In this document: piece after piece, positions 6,499 to 13,535 of the stretch
Layout: each line of letters opens with the position of its first letter
How positions within the stretch are numbered: position 1 is the first letter of the stretch
Origin: Cohnella caldifontis
Lineage (GTDB): Bacteria > Bacillota > Bacilli > Paenibacillales > Paenibacillaceae
DNA: 32,141 bases
Assembly (NCBI RefSeq): GCF_029360585.1
Contig: NZ_JAQZSJ010000016.1
Span: forward strand, 104,474 to 136,614
Direction of reading: 5' to 3'
Made by a program: the position numbers and the translations under genes
The notes under the pieces: generated by a model
The model's input: the letters and a program-made list of their open reading frames with translations, nothing else
Databases searched by the model: none
Told to the model about the DNA's origin: nothing

Positions 6499-7755
6499 CT
6501 AACTCTCGGCGCATTCCGCGGCCCGTTTCAGAAGCAGTTCCTGCTCGCGCGAATTGCGCGTCATCGAGGCCGCCCGTTTGAATTCCGCGCATGCTTCGTC
6601 CTTACGGCCCAATTTCATCAGGAAGTCGCCGCGCACGCTGGGCAGCAGGTGATAATTCTTCATCGACGGCTCCTCCGTCAGTCCGTCGACGATCTCGAGG
6701 CCGACCGCCGGGCCGAACGCCATCGACAGCGCCACCGCGCGGTTCAACTCCACGACGGGCGACGGCGCGACCTGCGCCAGCGCGTCATACAATGCCGCGA
6801 TTCTCGTCCAATCCGTCTCGGACGCTTGGCGGGCCCTGGCGTGGCAAGCGGCGATGGCCGCTTGGAGCGCATACGGGCCGAACGGTCTGCCGATCCGCTC
6901 CGCTTGCTCCAGCGCGGCCAAGCCGCGGCGGATGTGCAGCTGGTCCCAGAGCACCCGGTTCTGATCCATCAGGAGGATCGGCTCTCCGGTTGCGCCGACC
7001 CGAGCTTTGAACCGCGAGGCCTGGATTTCCATCAGCGCCACGAGCCCATGGACTTCCGGCTCCGCGGGAGCGATTCTCGCCAGGATCCGTCCGAGGCGCA
7101 GCGCTTCCTCGCACAGCATCGGCCGGATCCAATTGCCGCCGGACGTCGCGGAGTACCCCTCGTTGAACATGAGGTAAATCACTTCGAGCACCGAGGACAG
7201 CCGGGCCGCAAGCTCGTCCTTCGGCGGCAGCTCGAAGGGCACGCGCGCCGCCGCGAGCGTCCGTTTGGCCCGCACGATCCGCTGGGCGACGGTGGGTTCG
7301 GGGACGAGGTAAGCGCTGGCGATTTCGTCGGTCGTGAGCCCGCCGAGCAGCCGCAGGGTGAGCGCGACCCGCGCTTCGGTCGACAAGACGGGGTGGCAGG
7401 TCGTGAAAATCAAGCGCAGCAGATCGTCCCCGATATTGTCGTCCAGCGCCGCGTCCCAATCCTCTTCCTGCCGGGTGTTCAAATCGCGGCCGATCTCTTC
7501 GTATTTGCGGTCCCGCAGCTTGTTTCGGCGGAACAAGTCCAGCGCCCGGTTTTTGGCGGCGGTCATCAGCCAGGCGCCCGGATTGTCCGGCACGCCCGAG
7601 ACGGGCCAACGCTCGAGCGCCGCGATCAGCGCTTCCTGCGCCAAATCTTCGGCCAGTCCGACGTCTCGCACCATCCGCGTCAGGCTGGCGATGATTTTGG
7701 CCGATTCCATTCTCCACACCGCATCGATCGTCCGCTGAATCCGGGAATCCGTCAC
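6499..7755 (-). CDS. ECF sigma factor with C-terminal extension (ECF42 type)
   Basis: A 418-residue protein. Residues 1-80 hold sigma region 2 (VRDVGLAEDLAQEALIAALE, then NPGAWLMTAAKNRALDLFRR). Residues about 105-175 hold region 4 (ALTLRLLGGLTTDEIASAYL, PEPTVAQRIVRAKRTL). The remaining 240 residues are the helical, TPR-like extension typical of ECF42 (DUF6596), including EVIYLMFNEGYSAT and the VELNRAVALSMAFGP block. These factors have no classical anti-sigma partner, and the extension is thought to control activity. The GTG start overlaps the stop of the upstream DGPF gene (GTGA) and has AAGGAAG ahead. A longer frame into the neighbour is unlikely. Co-transcription from the ECF-type promoter at 8233-8257 implies autoregulation (inference). 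Confidence 0.92.
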   Translation of the reverse strand: MTDSRIQRTIDAVWRMESAKIIASLTRMVRDVGLAEDLAQEALIAALERWPVSGVPDNPGAWLMTAAKNRALDLFRRNKLRDRKYEEIGRDLNTRQEEDWDAALDDNIGDDLLRLIFTTCHPVLSTEARVALTLRLLGGLTTDEIASAYLVPEPTVAQRIVRAKRTLAAARVPFELPPKDELAARLSSVLEVIYLMFNEGYSATSGGNWIRPMLCEEALRLGRILARIAPAEPEVHGLVALMEIQASRFKARVGATGEPILLMDQNRVLWDQLHIRRGLAALEQAERIGRPFGPYALQAAIAACHARARQASETDWTRIAALYDALAQVAPSPVVELNRAVALSMAFGPAVGLEIVDGLTEEPSMKNYHLLPSVRGDFLMKLGRKDEACAEFKRAASMTRNSREQELLLKRAAECAES

Positions 7756-8186
7756 GGGCGCTTCTTCCTTGTCACGTGCTCCCGCAATTCGATTTCTTTC
7801 GCCAGCCAATCCGCATTTTCGTTAATCTCCGGCGCCTCGAAAATTTGCCTGAGTTCGATCGAGCCTTCGCCGGACGGGTACGGATTCGGCATGCGCCTTG
7901 CCCACTCGATCGCTTCTTCTTTCGAGCTGACTTCGATGATCGTGAATCCCGCGATCAATTCTTTGGCCTCCGTGAAGGGCCCATCCATGATTTTGGGCTT
8001 GCCTCCCGCAGCGGAATACGAGATCCGCACCGCCGCGGAACTAGGGTAGAGGCCCTCCGCCGCCACCAGCGCGCCGGCTTTCGCCAATTCCTCGTTGTAC
8101 TTCATCATCGCGTCGGCAAGCTCCTGGCTCGGCTTCTCGCCGGCCTCCGTTTCGTTCGTGGCATGAACGAGCAACATGAATCTCAT
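7752..8186 (-). CDS. DGPF-domain (YCII-related) protein
   Basis: A 144-residue protein starting MRFMLLVHATN and containing the family's namesake motif in IMDGPFTEAKELIAGFTIIE. SKEEAIEWARRMPNP and GSIELRQIFE follow. The frame is open for 31 more codons upstream, but those codons run through the promoter motif at 8233-8257. The ATG at 8186, with GGAAGGAG about 9 nt upstream, is clearly the start. It is the first gene of a two-gene unit with the ECF42 sigma factor (4-nt overlap). Function is unknown beyond its strict association with this sigma group. Confidence 0.9.
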   Translation of the reverse strand: MRFMLLVHATNETEAGEKPSQELADAMMKYNEELAKAGALVAAEGLYPSSAAVRISYSAAGGKPKIMDGPFTEAKELIAGFTIIEVSSKEEAIEWARRMPNPYPSGEGSIELRQIFEAPEINENADWLAKEIELREHVTRKKRP

Positions 8187-8232
8187 GTCAAAAACTCCTT
8201 CCCATCCGAGAAATTTGGCTTCCGTATAGACA

Positions 8233-8257
8233 ACGAACAATGCGCGACGAAATCGAC
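8233..8257 (-). promoter_or_regulatory. ECF-type promoter motif, copy 2 (DGPF-sigma operon)
   Basis: On the minus strand: AGTCGATT, 12 nt, GTTCGTTGTCTA, 46 nt upstream of the DGPF start. It would make the sigma factor drive its own operon. Confidence 0.72.
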
Positions 8258-8339
8258 TGCGGGAGTTTCTATTTATCATAAAAAAGTTTGAAATATTTTA
8301 CCAGAACAAGTTCGTAGAGTGGGGCTGCCGAACCCGACC

Positions 8340-8368
8340 TTGACGCAATTGCTCATAAGAGATATTAT
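8340..8368 (+). promoter_or_regulatory. SigA-type promoter of the flavoprotein-Rrf2 operon
   Basis: TTGACG (8340-8345), 17-bp spacer, TATTAT (8363-8368). The expected start near 8375 leaves a leader of about 40 nt before the ATG at 8414. This makes the upstream ATG at 8393, which lacks a ribosome binding site, less likely. Confidence 0.75.
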
Positions 8369-8413
8369 AGACCCACAAAGTCCACAATCAAAATGAGAAA
8401 GCAGGTGCCCCAC

Positions 8414-9322
8414 ATGTACGATTGCGCGATTATCGGAGGCGGACCGGCCGGCCTCAATGCCGCGTTAGTGCTCGGTCGGGCAAGAAGGACGGTTGTCCTG
8501 TTCGACGACCGGCAAGCCCGGAACAAAGTGACGCATGCCTCACACGGATTTATCACCCGGGACGGAATCGAACCGGGGGAGTTCAGGCGGATCGCGCTGG
8601 ACGAAATCCAGCGTTATCCCTCGGTCCGATTCAAGGAAGAAACGGCAACCGATATCCGCCGAACGGAAGAAGGGTTCGAAATCCGGTCGGCGGGCGGAGA
8701 GACGATTCAAGCCCGCAAAACGATTCTGGCTGCCGGACTGAAGGAAGAGTTTCCCGAAATCCCGGGGCTGCGCGATTTCTACGGCCGGAGTCTGTTCAAT
8801 TGCCCGTATTGCGACGGCTGGGAATTGCGGGATCAACCGCTCGTTCTGCTGTCGGAGGACGAACGGGCCGCCCATATGGCCAAAATCCTGTATAACTGGA
8901 GCCGAGATTTAATCATATGCACGAACGGCCGCCGCCCGCTTACGGAGGAACGGATCGGGAAGCTTGCGTCGCGGGGCATCCGGGTGATCGAGACTCCGGT
9001 TACCGAATTGTACGGCCAGAGCGGCAAGCTGGAGCAGGTGCGGTTCGCGGACGGATCCCGCATCGAACGGACCGGGGGATTCGTCACCCCGAAATGGATT
9101 CCGAAGGCGTCGTCCTTTGCCGAGCAGTTAGGGTGCGAGACGACGGACCTGGGGGCGATCCGAACCGACGCCATGGGGAAAACCGGCGTCCCGGGGCTGT
9201 TCGCGGCGGGAGACGCGGCTTACGTGGGACCGTCTCAACTGATTTATGCCGCCGCCTCCGGAAGCAAAGCCGCGATGATGGTGAACGCGGATTTGACCGA
9301 CGAAGACTTCCCCGACTTATAA
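8414..9322 (+). CDS. Thioredoxin reductase-like FAD oxidoreductase
   Basis: A 302-residue two-domain flavoprotein of the thioredoxin reductase fold. The FAD Rossmann motif is YDCAIIGGGPAGLNAA (residues 2-17). The redox pair is CPYCDG (C130, C133). The second FAD motif is GLFAAGDAAYVGPSQLIYAA near the end. In the middle domain, where NADPH-using members have GxGxxA, this protein reads PLVLLSEDERAAHMAKIL with no glycine motif, so NADPH use is doubtful. The start was chosen by AGGTG 7 nt upstream and by the promoter; an ATG 21 nt earlier is possible. An Rrf2 regulator follows after 21 nt, probably in one transcript, pointing to redox-responsive control. The electron donor and disulfide substrate are unknown. 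Confidence 0.86.
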   Translation: MYDCAIIGGGPAGLNAALVLGRARRTVVLFDDRQARNKVTHASHGFITRDGIEPGEFRRIALDEIQRYPSVRFKEETATDIRRTEEGFEIRSAGGETIQARKTILAAGLKEEFPEIPGLRDFYGRSLFNCPYCDGWELRDQPLVLLSEDERAAHMAKILYNWSRDLIICTNGRRPLTEERIGKLASRGIRVIETPVTELYGQSGKLEQVRFADGSRIERTGGFVTPKWIPKASSFAEQLGCETTDLGAIRTDAMGKTGVPGLFAAGDAAYVGPSQLIYAAASGSKAAMMVNADLTDEDFPDL

Positions 9323-9343
9323 GCCGAGGAACGGAGGATCATC

Positions 9344-9763
9344 ATGAAATATTCGCAGGCGACGGATTACGCGCTTCACGCGATGCTGCTTCTGGTTTCC
9401 GAAGAATCGGACAGACCGACGAGCGTTCAATCGTTGGCCGAGAAGCTGCGCGTGTCCCCGACGTATCTCTCGAAATTGCTGGCCAAGCTGGTCAAGGCCG
9501 GCTTGATCCGGTCCATGCCCGGCGCGAACGGCGGGTACCGGCTCAAGCGCGGCCGGGACGAAATTTCTTTCCTGGACGTGATCCAAGCGATCGAAGGGAA
9601 CGCCTCGATGTTCGAGTGCAGCTTCGAACACGGCAGCGAGTGCCTGATCCAGCAAGTCGTGTCGGAAGCCGAACGGCAGATGGAGGGTTATTTGGAGAAC
9701 CGAAAGCTGGCAGAGCTCGCGGCGGAGTTGAAAAGCAGACAGACCGCACGACGGCACGACTGA
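9344..9763 (+). CDS. Rrf2-family transcriptional regulator
   Basis: A 139-residue protein with the Rrf2 winged-helix opening MKYSQATDYALHAMLLL. The recognition helix region is SPTYLSKLLAKLVKAGLI, then the wing GANGGYRL. Only two cysteines are seen in the sensor loop (FECSFEHGSECLI). Fe-S-binding members such as IscR and NsrR have three, so classical [2Fe-2S] ligation is not assured. CGGAGG precedes the ATG. It is downstream of the thioredoxin reductase-like gene in a likely two-gene operon, and a role in controlling that gene is inferred. The signal is unknown. Confidence 0.88.
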   Translation: MKYSQATDYALHAMLLLVSEESDRPTSVQSLAEKLRVSPTYLSKLLAKLVKAGLIRSMPGANGGYRLKRGRDEISFLDVIQAIEGNASMFECSFEHGSECLIQQVVSEAERQMEGYLENRKLAELAAELKSRQTARRHD

Positions 9764-9765
9764 AG

Positions 9766-9794
9766 TTTAAATGAGGAAACGAAAGGTTTACAAT
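9766..9794 (+). promoter_or_regulatory. Possible promoter of the MBL-fold gene
   Basis: TTTAAA (9766-9771), 17-bp spacer, TACAAT (9789-9794). The -35 matches the consensus at four of six positions. It would leave about an 85-nt leader. Confidence 0.4.
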
Positions 9795-9879
9795 AGATTC
9801 GTTGGTTCGATCTTCAAGCGAGGGGAAGCTGCCGGGCTTCTCCATGGACGGCAAATCGATGCAGAGAGAGGGCGATACC

Positions 9880-10608
9880 ATGCGAATCGCGGAAGGCGTA
9901 GAAATGTTGGAGCTGAATTTGGGGCCGATGACGATCCACCCGGTGATCCTGTTCGACCGGGATTCGTGGACGTTGGTCGACACGGGGATGCCGTTCTCGG
10001 TACCGGCGCTGCGTGAACTGGCGAAGCAAGCCGGAGTCGGGGATTTGCCGCTGCGGAACGTCTTGCTGACGCACCAGGACATCGACCATATCGGCGGATT
10101 GCCGGGCATTCTGGCGGAGGAGCGTGAGGCTCCGGTCGTCTATGCCCATCCGGACGACGCGCCGGCGATCGACGGCAAGCAGCCATTCGTGAAAATCACG
10201 CCGGAGCGGGTCGAACAGCTTCGGCAGCAGATGTCTCCATCCGACTTCGGGTTGTTCGAGCGGACGTTCCTGCATCCGACGCGTCCGAACGTGGACCGGA
10301 CATACGCGGACGGCGAGACGCTGCCGATCGGCGGGGGTTTGACCGTCATCCATACGCCGGGACATACGCCCGGCCATGTCAGCCTGTATCATCAGCCGAC
10401 CCGGACGCTGATCGCGGGAGACGCCATGGTCGCCGCGGAAGGCGAATTGAACGGGCCGAATGCCCGGGTCACCCCGAACATGGAACAAGCCATGGAATCT
10501 TTGAAGAAATACAAAAATTTCGACGTCGCACGGGTCGTCTGCTACCATGGCGGACTCGTCGAAGGCGACGTCAACGAACGCATCGCCAAGCTGGCTGACC
10601 GATCGTGA
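9880..10608 (+). CDS. MBL-fold metallo-hydrolase
   Basis: A 242-residue metallo-beta-lactamase fold protein. The metal motif is LLTHQDIDHIGG (H65, D67, D69, H70), with Asp in place of the second His of the usual HxHxDH. HTPGHTPGHVSLYH, AGDAM and a C-terminal YHGG supply the other ligands. The family covers varied hydrolases (thiolesterases, lactonases and others), so the substrate cannot be named. The start ATG has GAGAGGG upstream. The frame is open for 26 further codons without a better ribosome binding site. Its stop overlaps the GTG start of the AbrB-type membrane protein (GTGA), so the two are translationally coupled. Confidence 0.85.
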   Translation: MRIAEGVEMLELNLGPMTIHPVILFDRDSWTLVDTGMPFSVPALRELAKQAGVGDLPLRNVLLTHQDIDHIGGLPGILAEEREAPVVYAHPDDAPAIDGKQPFVKITPERVEQLRQQMSPSDFGLFERTFLHPTRPNVDRTYADGETLPIGGGLTVIHTPGHTPGHVSLYHQPTRTLIAGDAMVAAEGELNGPNARVTPNMEQAMESLKKYKNFDVARVVCYHGGLVEGDVNERIAKLADRS

Positions 10609-11699
10609 TCCGCGTCGCTCTCGCGCTCGTTCTGGCGCTGGCGGGGGGCGGGCTGTTCACGGTCATCCATATTCCGCTGCCTTGGCTGCTCGGGCCGATG
10701 ACCGCGGTGTTTCTCGGCGCCCGCCTGATCAAGGGGTTCCAGCTGAAGTGGCCCGGCTCGCTGCGCAATACCGCCATGATCATCATCGGCTACTCGTTCG
10801 GCCTGTCGCTCACGACGGAGGCGCTTGCCGATATGGGCAGGCAGTTGCCCACGATGGTGCTGATGACGGTGCTGCTGATGGTGTTCAGCGCCCTGATCGC
10901 CTTCACGGTCGCGAAAATCACCGGCGACCCGCTGCCGACCGTCCTGCTCGGCAGCGTGCCCGGCGGGTTGTCGCAAATGCTCATTTTGGCCGAAGAAGCC
11001 CAAGGGGTCGACCTGACGATCGTGACGTTCATGCAGGTATCTCGGCTGATGATGATCATTTTCTGCGTGCCGCTGTTGATCTTCAGCCCGCTGTTCGGGG
11101 GTACGCATTCGGCGGATGCCGCAGCGGCGGCCGGGAGCGCGGGGGCGGATTGGGGCGGCTTGTTCCCGAATATCCTGCCGTTCGCCGCCGTCTGCGTGGC
11201 CGCGGCGTTCCTGGCGCAGAAAATCCGGTTTCCGACCGCGTTCCTGCTCGGCCCGATGATCGTAACCGCCGTGCTCCACCTGTCCGGCGCGTACGGTCCG
11301 GCGCTGCCGACGCCGCTGCTGAATGCCGCGCAGCTGCTCATCGGCGGCTATGTCGGCTTATTGCTCCATCCGGAGAACCTGGAGCACAAAGTCCGCACGA
11401 TCGGACTCGCCATCCTGAGCGGGCTCGCGCTGATCGCGGGCTCGCTGGGCTTCAGCGTACTCCTGACGGAGCTGCACCCGATCTCCGCGGCGACGTCGTT
11501 CCTGAGCCTGGCGCCGGGCGGCATGGATCAGATGGGGATCATGGCGAAGGAGGTTCACGGCGATCTCGCGATCGTCAGCTGTTACCAGCTGTTCCGCATT
11601 TGGTTCATTTATTTCGCGGTGACTCCGCTCATCCGGCTGATCATCAAACGATTGGCGCCGTCAGGGCATGCCGGCGGCCGGACGGCAGGCGAGCGCTGA
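10605..11699 (+). CDS. AbrB-family membrane protein (duplicated AbrB domain)
   Basis: A 364-residue hydrophobic protein with about ten membrane segments. It has two copies of the AbrB-duplication domain. The repeated elements are IPLPWLLGPMTAVFLGA near the N-terminus and FPTAFLLGPMIVTAVL in the second half. Each half also carries a glycine loop (GSVPGGLSQMLILAEEA, LAPGGMDQMGIMAKE). Databases sometimes call this family putative ammonia monooxygenase or transporter; no activity is established. It should not be confused with the DNA-binding AbrB. The GTG start overlaps the preceding MBL gene by 4 nt. A weak terminator-like hairpin follows. Confidence 0.85.
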   Translation: MIRVALALVLALAGGGLFTVIHIPLPWLLGPMTAVFLGARLIKGFQLKWPGSLRNTAMIIIGYSFGLSLTTEALADMGRQLPTMVLMTVLLMVFSALIAFTVAKITGDPLPTVLLGSVPGGLSQMLILAEEAQGVDLTIVTFMQVSRLMMIIFCVPLLIFSPLFGGTHSADAAAAAGSAGADWGGLFPNILPFAAVCVAAAFLAQKIRFPTAFLLGPMIVTAVLHLSGAYGPALPTPLLNAAQLLIGGYVGLLLHPENLEHKVRTIGLAILSGLALIAGSLGFSVLLTELHPISAATSFLSLAPGGMDQMGIMAKEVHGDLAIVSCYQLFRIWFIYFAVTPLIRLIIKRLAPSGHAGGRTAGER

Positions 11700-11727
11700 A
11701 GGACCTTGGTTATAAGAGGATGCTACG

Positions 11728-11770
11728 AACCGGCGGGGACGTTACGATCTCCGGCGGTTTGTTTCGTTTA
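11728..11770 (+). terminator. Possible terminator after the AbrB-type gene
   Basis: AACCG...CGGTT with an inner GGGGA/TCTCC pairing (one G-T pair) is followed by TGTTTCGTTT. The stem has an internal loop and the tail is broken, so this is tentative. Confidence 0.4.
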
Positions 11771-11789
11771 ACGGTCCGTTTTGAACGCA

Positions 11790-11798
11790 TGGTATACT
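11790..11798 (+). promoter_or_regulatory. Extended -10 promoter of the cyclase-like gene
   Basis: TGGTATACT gives a TGn-extended -10 with a perfect downstream half. No good -35 is placed 16-18 bp upstream. It lies 42 nt before the ATG. Confidence 0.5.
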
Positions 11799-11839
11799 GG
11801 TTTCGAGGCTGTACGACATTCCCATGCGGGAGGCGCGAA

Positions 11840-12811
11840 ATGGCGGCTAATCGTTCGGTTATCGAGTGGTTGCTGGACTCCGATCCTTCAATCCGTTGGC
11901 AAGTCATGCAGGACCTGATCGGCGCGCCTGCGGAGAAGACGGCGGCCGAACGGGCGAGGGTGGCCGCCGAAGGCTTCGGCGCCCGGTTGCTCGCCCTGCA
12001 GAGGCCTGACGGCACGTGGGGCGGCGCGGCGTGGAACCGCGGGTGGGACTCCACGATGCACGTCCTGACGCTGCTGCGGGAACTGGGACTTGATCCCGCG
12101 TGCGCCGAGGCACGCCGAGCGGTAGGCTTGGTCCGCGACCGGGTGACGTGGCGGGGGTGGGACTTGGACGGCGCGTGGCGGGGAGAGGAATGGACGGGAA
12201 ATCCTTTCTTCGCGGGCGAGGTCGAGCCTTGCATCAACGGACAGGCGGCGGCGAGCGGCGCTTACTTCGGGCAGGACGTCCGACGGATCATCGGCCGTTT
12301 GCTGGGCGAGCAGCTGCCCGACGGCGGCTGGAACTGCGAGGCCGGGAACGGCTCGACTGCGTCGTCGTTCAACACCACGATCTGCGTGCTGGAAGCCCTG
12401 CTCGAATACGAACTGGCCGGCGGGGGCAGCGCCGAGGTGACGGAAGCCCGCCTTCGCGGGCAGGAGTACCTCCTCGAGCGCAGGCTTTTCCGGCGGCGGT
12501 CGACAGGCGAGGCGATCGAGCGGGATCGCAAAGGCGGAGCCGACTGGACGCGCTTCTCTTTTCCGACTTGGTGGCATTACGACGTGCTGCGGGGATTGGA
12601 GTACCTCCGCAGAGCCGGCGCCAAGCCGGACGAGCGCGCGGCCGAAGCGATCGGGCTGGTAGAGTCGAAGAGGGGCGAAGACGGCAGGTGGCTGCTGGAG
12701 TATCGGCATCCAGGCACGATGGCGGCCGAAGTGGACGAGGGAGAGGGCCGCCCGAGCCGATGGAACACGCTGCGCGCTTTGCGAGTATTGAAATGGTACT
12801 CGGAAGGTTAA
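11840..12811 (+). CDS. Squalene cyclase/prenyltransferase-like alpha-toroid protein
   Basis: A 323-residue protein opening IEWLLDSDPSIRWQVMQDLI. It carries QW-type repeats of the terpene cyclase/prenyltransferase alpha-toroid fold (LLALQRPDGTWGG, LLGEQLPDGGWNCE). It is about half the length of squalene-hopene cyclase (about 630 residues). It lacks the catalytic DxDD motif; the nearest stretch is WDLDGAW. Cyclisation of squalene is therefore unlikely, and the activity is unknown. The ATG has GGGAGG 6-7 nt upstream. The same frame stays open far upstream through the AbrB-type gene, but that part is a shadow. It appears monocistronic. Confidence 0.78.
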   Translation: MAANRSVIEWLLDSDPSIRWQVMQDLIGAPAEKTAAERARVAAEGFGARLLALQRPDGTWGGAAWNRGWDSTMHVLTLLRELGLDPACAEARRAVGLVRDRVTWRGWDLDGAWRGEEWTGNPFFAGEVEPCINGQAAASGAYFGQDVRRIIGRLLGEQLPDGGWNCEAGNGSTASSFNTTICVLEALLEYELAGGGSAEVTEARLRGQEYLLERRLFRRRSTGEAIERDRKGGADWTRFSFPTWWHYDVLRGLEYLRRAGAKPDERAAEAIGLVESKRGEDGRWLLEYRHPGTMAAEVDEGEGRPSRWNTLRALRVLKWYSEG

Positions 12812-12822
12812 TCATAGATGGC

Positions 12823-12860
12823 ACAAACGCCTTCGTTTCATCGGAAACGAGGGCGTTTGT
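12823..12860. terminator. Long stem-loop between convergent genes
   Basis: ACAAACGCC-T-TCGTTTC pairs with GAAACGA-G-GGCGTTTGT, a 17-bp stem with one T-G pair and a four-base loop. The T-run after it is poor (CTTCC), so efficiency as a factor-independent terminator is uncertain. Confidence 0.6.
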
Positions 12861-12885
12861 CTTCCATCTGAAGATGAGCGCAACC

Positions 12886-13518
12886 TCAAAATCCGTTCCA
12901 AACCACCGTTTGTTCGACCGGACGGCGGTAGGAGGGGCGGGCCGGTGCGGCCGCCTTGCCGATGGCCACGAGCAGGACCGGCACGTAGCGGCTGGGGATT
13001 CGGAACGTTTCGGACAACCCGGCGGCGTCGAATCCGCCGAGCGGGCACGAATCCAAGCCCGCCGCCTTCGCCGCGAGCATCAGCTGCATGGCGGCCATCG
13101 AAGCGCCGCGGAACGCTTGATCGCGCGAAAGCTCAGGGTAACTCGCGTATGCGGATTCGACATCCTTGACCCAGCTTTCCTTCAGTTCTTCCGGCATCAG
13201 ACCCGCGCGCACGGCATCTCCCAGCACCGCCTCGGCATCCCGGTCCGCCCGCAGATCCCCCAGGACCGCGACCACGGCGGAAGCTTCGACGACCTGGCGC
13301 TGGCCGTCCGCGATCGGCAGCAGCTTGGCTTGGGCGGACGGGTCGGAGAACGCAAGGAATTTCCAGGGTTGGATATTCCAGGCCGACGGCGCGGTATTGG
13401 CCATTTCCAACAGGTTCGAGATCTCTTGCCTCTCCAGTCGATAACCCGGATCAAAATGCCGGACGGAATGCCGGGTTTTGAACATGGCGAAAACATCGGG
13501 TTTGGCGAGTAAAGTCAT
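12886..13518 (-). CDS. Nitroreductase-family flavoprotein
   Basis: A 210-residue nitroreductase-fold protein. FKTRHSVRHFDPGY is the FMN phosphate-binding arginine motif. NTAPSAWNIQPWKFLAF is the second FMN segment. AGLDSCPLGGFD and VPVLLVAIGKAA are the C-terminal signatures. The family reduces nitro compounds, quinones or flavins with NAD(P)H; the physiological substrate is not predictable. The ATG at 13518 has AAGGAG about 10 nt upstream; an earlier ATG would overlap that site. It starts 17 nt after the EamA transporter stop on the same strand. It is therefore the second gene of the operon divergent from the MocR-type regulator. Confidence 0.88.
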   Translation of the reverse strand: MTLLAKPDVFAMFKTRHSVRHFDPGYRLERQEISNLLEMANTAPSAWNIQPWKFLAFSDPSAQAKLLPIADGQRQVVEASAVVAVLGDLRADRDAEAVLGDAVRAGLMPEELKESWVKDVESAYASYPELSRDQAFRGASMAAMQLMLAAKAAGLDSCPLGGFDAAGLSETFRIPSRYVPVLLVAIGKAAAPARPSYRRPVEQTVVWNGF

Positions 13519-13535
13519 GGGGAATCTTCTCCTTT

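Noticed and set aside
8187..8279. N-terminal extension of the DGPF protein
   Set aside because: The extra codons run across the ECF promoter motif at 8233-8257 and have no ribosome binding site; family members start at MRFMLLV.
10547..11839. Upstream extension of the squalene cyclase-like frame
   Set aside because: The frame happens to be open opposite the AbrB-type gene, but its residues are shadow-like. A good ribosome binding site and promoter precede the ATG at 11840.
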